Counted from the stretch's first letter, positions 45,305-59,258 are shown. The stretch: 64,000 nt of DNA from Mytilus trossulus (GCF_036588685.1 NC_086380.1:30212474-30276473), one strand, 5' to 3'. The notes: generated from the letters alone by a model not told the origin. Translations and numbers: made by a program.

Positions 45305-48300
45305 TTTTATCTTATCAATTATTATGAAAAGACAAAGGTCAAATATTAACGTGATAAGATCTTAAAACTGCACGATTTTTATGACTGTTCTTACATCATG
45401 TGTTCTTAGCGGTAGCCTGAGACTAAAGAATGAAATCCTTGAATATAAATATTTCAGTGCTGAAGAAATAAATAAAACGCCAACACCGTCCAAGTATAAA
45501 TCGAAAAGATATCGGGTATAAGTCAATGAGGACGAAACACCTATAAAAACCAAATTTATTGGACCCAAGTTTACATGTACAGCGAGAATACATAAAACAT
45601 AAGCTAATATAAAAATGTCATTTACATCCAAGTGTCCAATAATTAATGTTGGATAAGACGTAGGACAACCACTTTTTCAAAAATACAAATAACACTTTCT
45701 AAATTGTGTACGTTCGCAGAACTATCTGGATCAACGTTCATCAAAGCTTAAAGTTTTAAAGCCAAGGACCTATAAGTACTGAAGCACGTTGAGGAACTAT
45801 ATGTCAAAAGAACTAAAAATAATGTCAATATAAAGTTTCCTTAGCCTGGCTGCTTAAGTATTATTTTTTTTAATATTCATTTATAGAAAATGGATATAGA
45901 TTTGTTATTATGTCCTTCTATTATTCCAATTTGATTAATATGAATTTACCCCATTTTATATGTGAATATAATGATATGGTAGAGAACATTCATTTACTTT
46001 GATACAAATGGGAGGTTATAAACTCCTTTATTACACAAGTACGACTTCAGCGTTACCTAATCTTTTAAAATGAATCGATTTCATGGTGATCATCAAAATT
46101 CAGTGACAATTCTGGTATCAAATTATTTCCCTTATAATCTATATTGCTGACTTTTACGACGTTTGTTGCCTACACTGGGTGTTTCGAAAAATGGTCTTAG
46201 TAATAGTAAAATAAAATTGCAATATGCAGGAAAAAAATATAACTCATTTTCTCATGGGAATAAAAAACAAAAATAGAACACTTAACATAATTATGTTCAT
46301 ATATTTCAAATTACATACTTTTATTATAATTAATAACAGTGACCGGTTACGTCATCCTTTCTTGTTTTTTTAATATCATTTTATCTCTAATTCGCTATGA
46401 ATTCTGAGATGCAAATAATCACAGAAATGTGGGATATTGAATGACAGGATGTCATAAATATATGTGAATGTCACCTAAAGAAACTAGCAAACTGTTGTTT
46501 TCTTCTTTTAATTTCTAATACACAGAATGTGCTGTATTAATGCTGCTTTTTATGAGAACAAAACCAAAGAGGACTTTGGGGACACACAATTAATTAATTC
46601 CTGATCCTTTTACTGGAATCTCTTTGAATAAGCTTCCATGTTGAAACATCAAATCAAAGACTGATTATAATGATTGTTATTACAAATATATGTCTCGCTC
46701 CCTCCGTCGCTCTCTTTGGAATACTTTACAAGAAATACTATATTTTCCTACCTTGCATATGAAGAATTTAACGGGAAGTACTATTAGTTATGCTGTTGTG
46801 TTCGTACGTTTTGTGATGCATAATAAAATTAGAATGTTTAATGAGGCATAGTTTACTATTCGGTAAGACATAAAGATAATCAAATATTTAGTTGGAAATT
46901 AAGATACATCTAAATGAAAGCAATCTAAAAACCAATTAAACCTTTTTATTACTGACTGAGTTGTGTTCTGTGTAAAGGAGATACAATATATTTGCGTTGG
47001 TTTGTCATTACATATAACGGTCGGCGATTTCAAATAACAATGTTATTATTTTGAAAGATTGCACAAGTTCTAAAAATCAATATAACATTATACATGTACG
47101 TGGACTTAAATCATAATACATAGATAAACAAAGTGCATGTTATTGCCAGAATACTGTACTGAAATTTGTGATGATTATGAATCTAAAAGCTATCCGTAAT
47201 TTGTCAATGTTGGCATTTTCGGACTAATTATATATAAATGCTAGGTCCATACAGATGAATATTACTGATTACGTTTGAAATATATAAAAAGATAGTTATT
47301 TGATAAATTACAAATTCATTTCAGGATCACCATTATTCCATAGAAATATCAGTACAATATATTTGAATATCGTGCAATTTTGTTTTTCTATGTTTGTTTA
47401 TTAATATGTTTATTTGGTCGGCTTTCGATGGTTAAAAGCGTTTAGAACTCCGAGATTTTCAAAGCTGTCATGTTCTGAATAGCATTCCTGAAGTAAAACG
47501 TACAATGAGCACACCTGAGAATGTGGGCGCTTTGTGAATGTTCACGACATAAAAAAGTTGCTGATCTAACATCTAAATCCTATATAATATTGCTTTTAAA
47601 TGCAGGAATATTTATTTGGATTTCCTTGCACAAAACCTAAAAATTAACGACAAATATGAGAAGGCGTTTTATATGAAAAAGATATTAAAAAACAATCACG
47701 AATCCGTAATATTGATTGGAGAATGAAACGCACCCGCCATAATACTGACTACCAAAATCCTACTCAATCCTTATAATGAACGATAAATATTGAAAGCTCG
47801 TCTAGTTGTGATTTATATTTGTTTAACAAACCATGGCTGAATTTAATCTGCGTAATATATATTATTCATGTAGTCTTCAAAGAAATCATCAAAGCAATTC
47901 GAATAAAAAGAAAGCAACAAGCATTTAAGTTTAATGAAAACTACACTGTGGTAAAAACTCAACAACAGGACTTTCATGATGGTGTAATGTATTCTCTATC
48001 ATCCTTTAGATTTTCAGCCGCGAGGTTTTCTACACAACTTTTAAAATAAGTGACTTTTTCTTGGTTTATCATCCACTTTATAATATTGTTCATGTTGTTG
48101 TCATTAATGATTTCATCAAAGCAATTCGAATAAATAAGAAAAAATACTATTGTTAAAGATTAATGAAAATTTTAAGATCGTATGACAATCAACTATCTAT
48201 TCAAATTCTAGTCCAATCCAATTTATTCAAAACAATGTATTTAAGCAAACTCTCAATCCATCAATCAGTTGGAACTGTAATGTCAAGCGTTTCACTGGAG

Positions 48301-48322
48301 ATTGCATCGGTACACTGAAGAC
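45305..48322. other. Shared upstream region of divergent A2 and B2
   Basis: Nearly identical to 27,543-30,563, with differences hundreds of bases apart in many places. The 89- and 76-codon frames at 45,362 and 47,819 are retained, but so is all the noncoding DNA, so this says nothing about coding. Confidence 0.5.
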
Positions 48323-51300
48323 ATGGCAAAACTATTTAATGTCAGATTAGGGTGTTTGATACTTTTTGGTATAGTTTGGGTTGTTTACATTGCAAATGGT
48401 ATGTATTCACTAAATAATAGTCTTGATTTTTTTAATTCATTTTTAAATTTTATGGTATGATAGATTAAACTTTTTGGTTTCGTATCAAAATAATATAGAT
48501 TTGATTGAAAATGATTCCTAATTTCTTATTTTTGTATTAGACTTGTTTTATTTGACACTGGTCATGTTTTTATTTTTCGTAACTGTATTGCGTTTCCATT
48601 GTCTAGAAATACTTGTGTTTCAATTTTGAACTTAGATATCTTTTTTCAGTCATGTATTAGGGTAGGAGAAGTTTCGCGGACTGATAGTTTAGAAACAAGT
48701 AATAGAATGTTTTTTTCTAAAAGGCTTGCCATTCGAAAGCTTATGTTGACTTTTTTTTTGGCTTTGTTGTTACATCAACTAAGAATAATGTCCTACAGCT
48801 AAATTGTAATGGTGTAAACCAAAATGGAAAAGAGGAAATACCAAGAAAAGGCTACAGTTTTCTTATTGTGCGTGGTAATTTTTTTAAACTCGGGAAGGCC
48901 GTACGTTGACCTGCAGTTGCGTACATCCATATCAAAGTATGTAGATGTCATATTAAACTTTCGAAAAGCCAAAAAACAAAATGACATATTCAGAGTTTGT
49001 TTTGTGAACATACAATTGGTGAGTAGAATATGTCGGAAAGATATTGTACATGGTGTTATTGATTCACCGAATAATTCATGAACACATTTATAATAAAAGA
49101 TAGATACCTCTCTAAAATAATAATAAAATCTTCTTGATCAAATGACAAATTCATTTTCAAATTAATTATCTAGAATCTTGTTAATTTCTTGATTACAATA
49201 TATTGATGAATATTCTTGGTGTATTAATCAATTGAATTCTTAAATTTCGACAGTTCGACAGAAGGTAAATGTGGTACGTAGTTTGACGTCATGACAAAAC
49301 TTTAAAATCAGATAAGGGTGTGTGTGATATAGTTTGGTTGTATATGTTCCGGACCATATGAGTATTTGGACCATATTCGTATGGTCATGACCATATGTGT
49401 ATACTCATATGGGTCGACCGTACGCGTATGCCGTATGATCGGGGTAATCAACATGTGTGTTTTTTAGACTTTAAACCATGTTCATAAGGTATGAACATGG
49501 TTTAAAGTATAAGTCCTTTTAGTTGTCACATCATTAAAAAGACCATATCAAAGATAATTGTATTTTATTATAATAAAAACATGATTAAATAATTGAATAA
49601 AAGTAAGCAGTTTCAAAAAATAAGTCACTAGTCAAAACTATAAAAAATAAACACATTTTATAACAATAGGCACTACAGATTTGTTCTTACGGGAGAATTG
49701 CAATACGTCGACTTGGAAGATTACTTCTGAAAAATATCCTAATGAACGGTTACACAAGAAGTAAACTATACTAACTGCTGACGAAAATGTCGACAGGATA
49801 AAGAGTTTAATAACTCACCCTAAAGAAGGACAGAATTTGGAGAACGAGCTGCTAAAAAGGCTAGCATTTCACTCGCCAGTAAAAGGTGTAATTACACACC
49901 CAAAATGTGCAAATGCTGTGGTGCCGTGTGGGAATAAATGTCACCCTAAGCATTCATGCGATATTACAATTTGCGATAAAAACCAACTGTGGCATCAATA
50001 TTGAATGTTTATGTAGCCTCATTGAATATTGTTTTTATTGGTATAAATATTGATTTTGTTATCAGTAGATTAAAAGCTAACTAATTATTACTAGTATGTA
50101 ATATACATATACATTTTCATGGATCTACAATCTTTTAATACCTGTAACTTGGCATTGCACAAGGTCATGTTTTTCTCTGGCTGTTTTTGACGTCTTTACA
50201 CTAAATTCATTGTATGCTGGATGTGTACGGATTGATTGTTTAGTCTAAGAGGCATGATTTTTTTATTAGTTGTGAGTGGCTTTGAACTAGCCGTCATATA
50301 ACTGCGAGTACTCTCAGATCTGTTCATTGTGTCACTATGCGTCGGGATGTATAAGTACCCGGCCACGTCCACTTGTTTTTTTGTCTATCTGATGAGTTAA
50401 GTCTTTTTCAACTGATTTTTATAGTTTGTTCTTATGTTGTACTGTTATACCACTGTCCTAGGTAAGGGGAAGGGTTGGGATCCCGCTAACATGTTTAACC
50501 CCGCCTCATTATTTATGTATGTGCCTGTCCCAAGTCATGAGCCTGTAAATTTGTGGTTGTCGTTTGTTAATGTGTTACATATTTGTTTTTCGTTCATTTT
50601 TTTTACTTAAATAAAGCCGTTAGTTTTCTCGTTTGAATTGTTTTACATTGTCTTATCGGGGTCTTTCATAGCTGACTATGCGGTATTGGCTTTGCTCATT
50701 GTTGAAGGCCGTACGGTTAACTATAGTTGTTAATGTTTGTGCCATTTTGGTCTTTTATTAATAGTTGTCTCATTGGCAATCATACCACATCTTCTTTTTT
50801 ATATTTTGATTATATAATGAATAAAATTTCAGGTAATCATCATTGTTTTGTTTTCGATAATTTCTATTGTACTATTGAAACATTTCTAATGCAATTTGTA
50901 AAAATACCTATATGGTCCAAATAATCATATGGTCTGACCGTAAATAACCAAACGAGCATAATACTCATATGGTCCGACCATATGCGTACGGTTGGACCAT
51001 ATGAGTATACGCATATGGTGAGGTCCATACGCGTATAGTCCAAATACTCATATGGTCCGGAACAAAATATAGTAGACACTAATTATGTATATTTTGTGTT
51101 ATAGATCCTCCTTGATTCGAGGCGCTTACATAACTTAACTGAACCTTACGCGCGACCAGAATCACAATAAACGTCGACCTAGTTAAGGAAGAATTGCGTC
51201 GGAAGAATTTTGTGATACACCGAATAAAGTAAATGGTAGGCTTTATGATGATGATATAAAATACATTTCACAATTTGCATTCCGGTATTTTTTTTTACAG

Positions 51301-54300
51301 GATACCAATACCAAATCGATTTATACACACCAGATTCTGGTCAAGCCTCAATGATAACTGGTTCCAACTATATAGATCATATTAAATTCTTGAATAAGTA
51401 TGGGCACTCAGGAAATTCCCTCATATTCAAATACAGTTGTGACGGTGCTCGAATATATTTACTAGAAACAACCAGCAAGTCGTCAGATCAAGGAGTATAT
51501 GAAATAGTCTTGTATCCTAAAACACTTCGAGACAAAATTGTTGTGCGCCGAAACAAAAATGGGTCTATTGAAATCCTTGAAAGCAGCTTAATTTCAGGAG
51601 GACTTCTTGAACGTGTTGATTGTCCTAACTTTCATCCAATCTGGATGGCATGGGAAAATGGTTTCTTTAGTCTTGGAAAGGGGCTTGCTCCTTATGTGAA
51701 TGAAATCTACAATTGGACCGATCCTGAGCCCTTTGTCATAAGGTCAACCGGGATCATGACGTCATATGGTGCTTCTGGGAACTGGATAATTTATATAGAA
51801 GGTAATCTTGTTAATTTTCTTCGTATTTTTCTAAACAGCGTGTTTCATTAAAATAAGATAAATCACTGGAAAGGATAATATATGTTATTCAGGTCTCAGA
51901 CAGGGTATTTACTGTGACATTCCCGGCTTAGAGTTTATATCCCCTGAGCCGAAGGCGAAGCAGATATAAGACCTAAGCCGGGAATGTCAAAGTATATACC
52001 CTGTCTGAGACCTGAATTACACATATATTACGGATTACCCCTGACTTAATAGTATTTTCCAGTGCAAGTATTTGTTGACAACACATATATTTTGAAAAAC
52101 CCAAGCTGAAATGTTCGACATATGTGAAGGATTTTCTAATTTGCTGTGAACATAATTTTTTCGTGTTTGTAATAATTTATAGTTACACGTTTAACATTAA
52201 ATTTAAGTATTAAAATTAAATTGCGTGATTTGGTATTAGAAATGTTTTATTGACTGACGCACGTCATTATTTTCCCTCTGTGAGCCTCTGACAGTCCCAT
52301 AGCTTTTGACTAGGTTACATAGTAACCAGTGTTATGATGACGTTTTTGAGGTTCCAATTGGAGATAAAAACGTCGTATATACCCCGGCATTTTCCCGAAT
52401 ACATACCGACATCTCTGTGTTGTTATCCAATCACAAACCTCGACACATTTGTAATCCGTAATATTAACACTTGTTTTACGTTTTCTCGTTTTGAGATCAT
52501 TGCTTCAATCTAGACGCTACGTTAATTAGATATCAAGGAATTCAAGCAGTACTTTGAATGTTTTGAGTTTTTGTATTTAACTTGCTTTTTCGCAAAACTT
52601 TGGGTTTTTTGAATGGTGAATTTATATATCCTGTTGTTGCAGACACCAATTTGTCGCTTAGATTTCTTCGTTTTTATGAAGAAAAAAAAAAACCAAGAAA
52701 AAAACAACGATATTTTTCTTCTAAAATGACTTTAAAAAATCTGTTTTGAACATTATTTCATAGAATATTAATCAGCCGTCTTTTATTCCACCCTGATTTA
52801 AAGTTTTGGGTAATTTCAAATCAAGTTATTATCTAAATCAGATATTCAGATCATTAGAAACCGTCAGTTTCTCACTTAAAGATAAAACCACGTTTTGTAT
52901 ATTTTTGGAATGTGCTTCAATTATCAAGTATCAATTATCAACTTAGCAATGCATAACGCAATCCGTGTTTTGGGATTTAGCCTATGTTGACTAAATGTTT
53001 CTCTCTCAAGCAACGGTTCCCTTATGCACATCAACATATTAATTATAATTTCTGACAATTTTGTGGGTTTTGTAGTAGGGGTTATGGTTGTTTCAAGGCA
53101 GTAAAGAGTGAACATGCACAAGAGTAACGTATATATTACGATTTGTCAATGCCATAAAATGTAGCAAGGTATATGTGTTGTAACAAAGAAAAAATAAAAA
53201 GTTGCCAGGAGTGAATCCAAAATTATCAGGTTTGTCAAAGAGTCTATCTTGGTGAAGTCTATTTCACTAAAAATAACAAGACACGAAGCAGACCTTCTAA
53301 TGTCAGTTATATCTTTGATAGCAAGTTCACTGGGATATTTGAGATGCTAGTTATCATATGAACATTAATACTCCTCGTGTTATAGCAATAAAAAATAAAC
53401 TACAACTATCATAAAAATAAATCCTTATTGTTTGCTGCGGTTTTTTCTTTGTTATTCTTTTGGTTTTGTTTTTCGTTTTCGTGCCAGTAGAGTATTTGCA
53501 ATCAATCTTTTTAAAAATAAAACACTGGATATGATCTTTCGATCTTTTGTAACAGCTAATCTGTCATATTCACAAATAACAAGACAAAAGACAATGAAGG
53601 ACTGGGAATAATGAATAGTCCTGAGTCTTTACAGCCAAACCTGTATTTAGCAGTCAATCTTGGAAAGTATCAAAAGTGACCGCTCAAGAGAGATCCTTTG
53701 AAATGAGGTTCCGAAAATGTTTTGAATCAGACATCGCCTATGGTCAGGATCGTGGCAAATTGTTTTAGCCTTTTCAATCGGTAGAGTTATGGTTCCTGCA
53801 TCAGTGAAAAAAATGGCGGATTCCAGTGCTGTAAACGTGAATTAAACATTCGAAATGTTTGATTTTCGTGGAAAAGTAAATCGGTGATACGGTTTTCAAT
53901 CAAAACGGAAAGAGTGGAACACGAGGAATTCACGAATTCACCTCCTATTGGATAATCTCGGTTGAAATTGTGTTAAGACTTTCATTTTGGTTTCGATGCT
54001 GAACACAAATATTTTTCGGCATGGTTATTTCGGTAGTTAAAACATTAATATAATCTTTGTTAAAAGTCGAAGAAGACACAAATAGGTGACCGCTGTCCGC
54101 GTTAGACAGGTAAACGCTGATATGAGTTAAATTATATAGAAAAAAAAAGGTGTGAAAGGGTCTGAATAAAATTAACGGTACACATTTTCTTGCACCATCT
54201 GGAAGTGACCGTTTTATTCATATTTGTAACTACAAAGTGGTAAAATAAGTTAAAAATAAAGAGTTAAAAATGTATGTATTTGTATGTAATATTCTTATTT

Positions 54301-54614
54301 GTTGTTTAACATATGTTAAACTTACTTACTTAATTTCAGCAACGTTTCCTGGCAAGTTTGGAACATGTGGTATGTTCGATACAAGAGCAAACATGACTAT
54401 TTTGGAAGAGTTCACATTAATCAATGAACAACTTTGTGGATATATATGCTCGAATATAGAAAATTGTATGGGGTTCAATTATAATATAGTCAACAAATCT
54501 TGTGCCCTTGTATCATCAGGACAGGTTATACACACAGCTAGTGTTCATCATTGGGTTTTCTACACACGTGGTCTACCTGTACAAAATGCTGACCTATATT
54601 TGGCTTGCTACTAA
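48323..54614 (+). CDS. Gene B2: secreted Methyltransf_FA-like plus PAN domain protein, 283 aa
   Basis: Intact paralogue of B1. Exons 48323-48398, 51301-51801 and 54340-54614, with the same lengths, phases and splice sites as B1. The signal peptide is identical. Exon 2 differs from B1 by 8 amino-acid and 8 silent changes, which points to mild purifying constraint. Exon 3 has 7 amino-acid changes, five of them within 11 residues around one PAN cysteine loop (CGFICSKREDC in B1, CGYICSNIENC in B2). Cysteines and the WENGFF, YNWTDP and TSYGASGNW blocks are kept. Intron 1 holds the 1.7-kb inverted-repeat element; intron 2 holds two insertions not present in B1. Function as for B1: probably extracellular, ligand unknown. 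Confidence 0.88.
49468..49508. repeat. Perfect hairpin, 19-bp arms (copy 2)
   Basis: Identical to the hairpin at 31,710-31,750. Confidence 0.95.
50330..50808 (+). repeat. Long copy of the caatcatacc repeat (copy 2)
   Basis: Counterpart of 32,570-33,046, nested within the inverted-repeat element. The frame 50,727-50,924 is its translation. Confidence 0.85.
51877..52024. mobile_element. Foldback element, B2 intron 2
   Basis: Arms tattcaggtctcagacaggg with gacattcccggcttag against ctaagccgggaatgtc with ccctgtctgagacctgaatt. They pair over about 55 bp each, with small bulges, around a short centre (agccgaaggcgaagcaga). Absent from B1, where the site (about 34,117) reads straight through. Confidence 0.85.
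52025..52464. mobile_element. 440-bp TIR element adjoining the foldback
   Basis: Perfect 14-bp ends atattacggattac / gtaatccgtaatat. Interior noncoding. It directly adjoins the foldback element on its left, and together they make up the whole extra block relative to B1 (gataat then aacacttg in B1). It may be one composite element or one inserted at the edge of the other. No exact target duplication is visible. Confidence 0.75.
53719..54035. mobile_element. Unclassified insertion of about 320 bp, B2 intron 2
   Basis: Begins tgttttgaatcagacatcgc and ends ggtagttaaaa. The B1 counterpart (near 35,430) reads ccgaaaacattaag without it. aaaa flanks both sides, so a short target duplication is possible. 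No inverted ends and no recognised family. Confidence 0.65.
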
Positions 54615-57345
54615 TGTATATCATAGTTGTATTGTACTGGTACATGACAGAAAGGTGATATCAACCTGAGCGAGAGTTAAGTAACTGAAGAAGTTCGAAT
54701 GTATATAGACATGCATTTTCATTGAATAATATTTTATTTTTATTACATATTTCTTTATTTATATAGCATGAGTGTTCATTTGTATTTTATTAAATGTTTC
54801 CAATTTGCTTAAAATAATTTTTGGATTTATTTCAGTTTATTATATCTGATTAAAAATGACATAATTTAGCAAACGGTCGGAATACAATCATTAAAACATT
54901 TAAATCTCACTTCATACAAAGAACAAAAACCTGCATTGCTTACACCCAATGCATTTGAATTTTGGTTGTCTCATTGGCAATCATAGTACATCTTTTTATT
55001 TTTATATTTTATTTTGGAATAAAGACAACCAAAATTATCAGGTTAAGAAGATCCCTCGATATAAGTTTTCAACTAAAACTCTGACTTGTTATGCTTTATA
55101 TATTACATTGTTTACAATTGAGTTGAAATAGCTGTTTCAATAAGACCAATTCGATGTCTCCGTCATACTAACCGTTGTAAAAAAAAAACCAAGGACGTAA
55201 TAATGCAACAACAGTATAAAAAGGTACCAATTATTTCTCAATTGATGTATTTCCTCTTTGGCATCCGATAGACTAATCACAGTAGTCGAGTTAATAGGTT
55301 GGACTTTAACCCATTTAATGATTAAATTGGAGGTTTTATTTTGTACCAGAACAACACTGAAATTGAGCTGTGTTCTTTATAAAGGAGATACAATATATAT
55401 GCGTTGATTCGTTAACAGAATACAACGAGCCAATGGTCGATAATTTTAAATAACCACCTAATTGTCTTGAAAGATGCACAGAAACAATAATCAATAAAAA
55501 AAAGTATAAAATGCAGTGGATTTAAATCATAATAACATAGAAAAATAGAATTGAATGCTATTTCACTATATTGTACTGTAATTTCCGTTATATATACATA
55601 GAAAAACAAAACTGCCTGCTATTTCAGTATACCCTATTGTCATTTCCATTTGATGATTGTTAATCATCAATAGATGAATTAAACTTGTGTAATAGTTATA
55701 TGAGCTATGTCGGGTAGATATCATACAATATTCTAATAAATATCAATACATCTGTTAACTTATTTCGGGCTGAAAAATCTCAATGCAAAGTATGTAACTG
55801 TTTGATAATTGAGTTGATAAAAGAACCCTACAAAACAGAACCAAATTCATCATTTACTTTTTATTTGAAGGTTCAAAAAATCAATCAAAGTATTATACAT
55901 TCAATACAAGTATACGTGCAATTGCATAAGATCGATTTATATCCAACACAGCTAATAATACGGTGACAAATGAGGTCAATAAAAACATTTAAATTTACTT
56001 TTGGTCTTATTTCGGAGATAAATAGCATACCCTGTCTCATAGAATGCCAACGTGGTGTAGATTTTGAAAACTGTGGTCAAGGGTCAAAAGGGAGATTTGC
56101 AATGTTCGGACATATAGACAATTTCTCGGTTGTCCATCATAATAAATGAGATTTTTTTCTATATATGGAACCATGCTCTAGGAATACTATATAAATTCTG
56201 CTTGTCATGTTAATGGCTGTGAAATTAGTGATGTATACCCTCGCTTCCAACATGTAGAAAAAAAATCTTTATCTATGGAAGTCGTCAAGAAAGAAAAAAT
56301 ACACATTCTTAATATTTAACTATGCAATACTATATGAATACATAAAAAGATATTTTTGAAAAAGTTTTGTTAAAATGCCACAAAGAACAGAGGAGAAATA
56401 AGTACTGTTAAGTTAACATCCGGTCCATAATTTACTGATAACATTATGTAATTCATTACTGATTATTTAAACCCAAACAAATGTTGGAACTATAAAAAAA
56501 ATTGTCTTCATGCATAAATGTCAGTATGAACATTTTATAGTATTTTAAGTTTTTGTGATGTTAATTGGTCAATCAGTACAAGAGCAAAAGCATATTGAGA
56601 ACTTTTGTCCCCCCCTTTTATTTTTTATAAAACAAGACAAACAATGGCATATTGGCAAACTTCACCGGGATATAACGCTACTGTAACAACAGAATCTGTG
56701 TAGGTTTATAAAAAAATAAAAATCACAAAAATACTGAACTCCGAGAAAAATTCAATAAGAAAGTCCCTAATGACATGGCAAAATCATACTCTTACACTAG
56801 ACATCGATAAGCACGTTCATTTGAAAAGGTTACGGAAAACTAAGTAAAACATATGGGTGGATGCATGGCATGTCATACTTCCGATAGAAATATTCTATAC
56901 AAATTTTTTATTTCTTTTTTTATCTCCAGTTGGTTTGTAAGCGCACCAACAACTTCAAGGTCCGACACCACTGCCAGTTTTTTTTGTTTTGTTTTGGTTT
57001 GTTTTGGTTTGTTTTGGTGTTGTTGTTTATTTTGTTTTTGGAGAGAGCGAGACCCAACCATATCAAATCGGAGGCCACTAACTGCAGAAAACTTGAAATA
57101 TTCGGCATTGAGATTAACAGTTCAATCAACATCTTTATCGTAGCGATCTTCTAAAACAATCGAATGAGTTAGCCGATTTCTACAATCATCACTGCCCTGA
57201 CAACAACAAATGATGATGCACGACAAATTCTGCATGTAGCATACGCAGATTTGCTACAAGTAGAATTGCCTTTACATAGAAAACAAGGTCCAAAGGACAT
57301 TGGGTTCAACATACTAGCATTGTGTAACTTTAGAGCAATTCTCAC
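54615..57345. other. Gene-free stretch downstream of B2
   Basis: Counterpart of 35,967-38,690 with the same repeat fragments (caatcatagt fragment near 54,960-55,015; simple repeat near 56,975-57,030). No gene. Confidence 0.5.
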
Positions 57346-57567
57346 TACTGTAAACCAACTTATTTTCGCCGATACTTTATTTCGCGTTTTCCTCTTTCTA
57401 GTCATCTTCACGCCTATTTAAATTCGCGATTTTCTAATTTACTTGATGTAGTTTGGTAAGGATAGATCCAAGATTTATATATTCGCGACGATTTCATTAC
57501 GCGTTATTTTTCTACTCGCGAAAGTCGCGATAATAAATCGCTCGCGAAAATAAGTTGGTTTACAGTA
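57346..57567. mobile_element. MITE with TTATTTTCGCG-type ends, copy 2
   Basis: Counterpart of 38,691-38,912. Both ends intact apart from one change in the left arm (ttcgcc for ttcgcg). Confidence 0.88.
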
Positions 57568-59258
57568 TCCATATTTCAAAGGAGATCTAGGTGATGGTTT
57601 GGCGATCTAAGCATTCATCCGGAGGTACACCCGAATAATGTGTTGTCTGAATGATGTTTCTGAAGGAGGTAGTCTCACGAAGTAAGCACCCTAAGAAAAG
57701 GCCGACTTAAATTTTGAGTTTCGAGCATTACTTCTTGGATCATATTGATTCTAGATGAATCGACTTTTCACTGCAACATATATTTCAATAATAAAACCAG
57801 TTAGATTGGTCCGATTAACGAAGACGTGTCGCATCCTGTAAGAGCTGGAGCAGCTGATGATGTGCAAGACATCAGTGGTCTAATATTTGATGCATTCACG
57901 GTTTCCGTTCTACTCCTTATTCTTTCCATTTTACTCCTTATTCTTTCTGCTGATTTGTAGGACCTTCCATATTATATCGACCAAGCACGTCTATGACACA
58001 CCTTAAGTTTTCAAAACATGTTATTATGGTTTTAAAGGCGTCCTCGACCAAATCTCAATATGTTGTACCTTTTTACATAAAGACTTTGTACAATACCAAT
58101 ACCATCTCTAACCACGACTTAATTGGATCTTATTACAGGGATATCACACACTCAGCTAAAGGTAAATATTTCCATCCAGTATAAAATAAGAGTGCATTCT
58201 TATCATTTTCCATATGAACATAATTGTCATCTTCTGACGGAAATAGATAGAAATAATTTGAAATTTAGAACGTTCCTAAACTTCTTTTCACAATTTTTTC
58301 CGCATCAGGAAGGATCTGGAAAAAAGAAACAAAATGTAACTAGTACACTATACGACAAAAAAATAATGTTTTTTTTTAACAAACTGATCATTATGTAGAC
58401 TTTGTATTAGTTTTTTGAAAGCACCATTGTGTTCCGACTGATTTGAAGCATCATTATTTATTTCACCCAGTAGTTAACAATCCATGCTGAATGATGCGTC
58501 ACCTTGTCCTTCAAGTGTTTTGTGGAGATTAAACTCACCACTGGATAGCCTGTCTTGAAATTTGCTTCATCTTAAACATAATCGGCCTACTCAAATGACT
58601 CGACATTCCTTAATTTCTTAGCTCGTTGTATGACTTTTGTCTACAGAATAAACATTTGGACCAGTATAATGGTAATGTCATGCATCGTGTTTTAACGAAA
58701 GTTGATTCATGTTCACACGCATTGGGTTTTCCCTAATTCAAATGTATCAAAATGTATTCTTCTTGTACATGTAAAGGCTTTATATCACGACCTAAGCTTC
58801 TTTACTTGTTCTTATATAATGGAATTAGCACTGCCCATAATTTTCCGGATTTATACGAATGCGTTCACATGTGGAATAAAATTAGTATTGTAAGGCATTG
58901 GAAGTACTTGTTATGATATTATAAATTCAGAAAAAGGAAATATTATTTTTTTAAACATAACGGTTGTGTTCTTACGCATAGTAACTTGGCTCGAACGAGC
59001 AAGTAAAACATTTTTTTATCAAAGATGTGGCATTAATTTACTATTTTTATGTATGGATTTCACAGGCCAAAGTTTCATTTTTTTGTTTACCAAATATAAA
59101 GGGGGGGAGCATTTCATCAGCTATGATATGAATTTCTAGTTCATGTTTGTATATAGGTTCAAGATGATGTTGACAATTATCAAGGATATCAAATTTTTAA
59201 TGTGTAAAACACTGGAAGTGAAATGAATTTTTCATTTGTTTACATTTTGTTGTACAGG
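57568..59258. other. End of copy 2 and unique DNA before the retrotransposon
   Basis: Homology to copy 1 ends at 58,845. About 57,882 marks a 440-bp gap relative to copy 1. From 58,846 to 59,258 the DNA is AT-rich and unrecognised. No gene supported. Confidence 0.45.

Larger units (their letters stand above)
49346..51063. mobile_element. Inverted-repeat element in B2 intron 1
   Basis: Copy 2 counterpart of 31,588-33,290, with the same gttccggaccatatgagtat ends, the hairpin at 49,468-49,508 and the nested repeat at 50,330-50,808. The two copies differ mainly by scattered substitutions. Confidence 0.85.
40625..58845. repeat. Tandem segmental duplication, copy 2
   Basis: An 18,221-bp direct repeat of 23,107-40,595, starting only 29 bp after copy 1 ends, so the two form a head-to-tail tandem. 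It is longer through post-duplication insertions (about 41,437-41,606, 43,687-43,845, 51,877-52,464 and 53,719-54,035) and lacks about 440 bp found in copy 1 at 39,195-39,638. It carries pseudogene A2 (-) and intact B2 (+). Confidence 0.95.
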
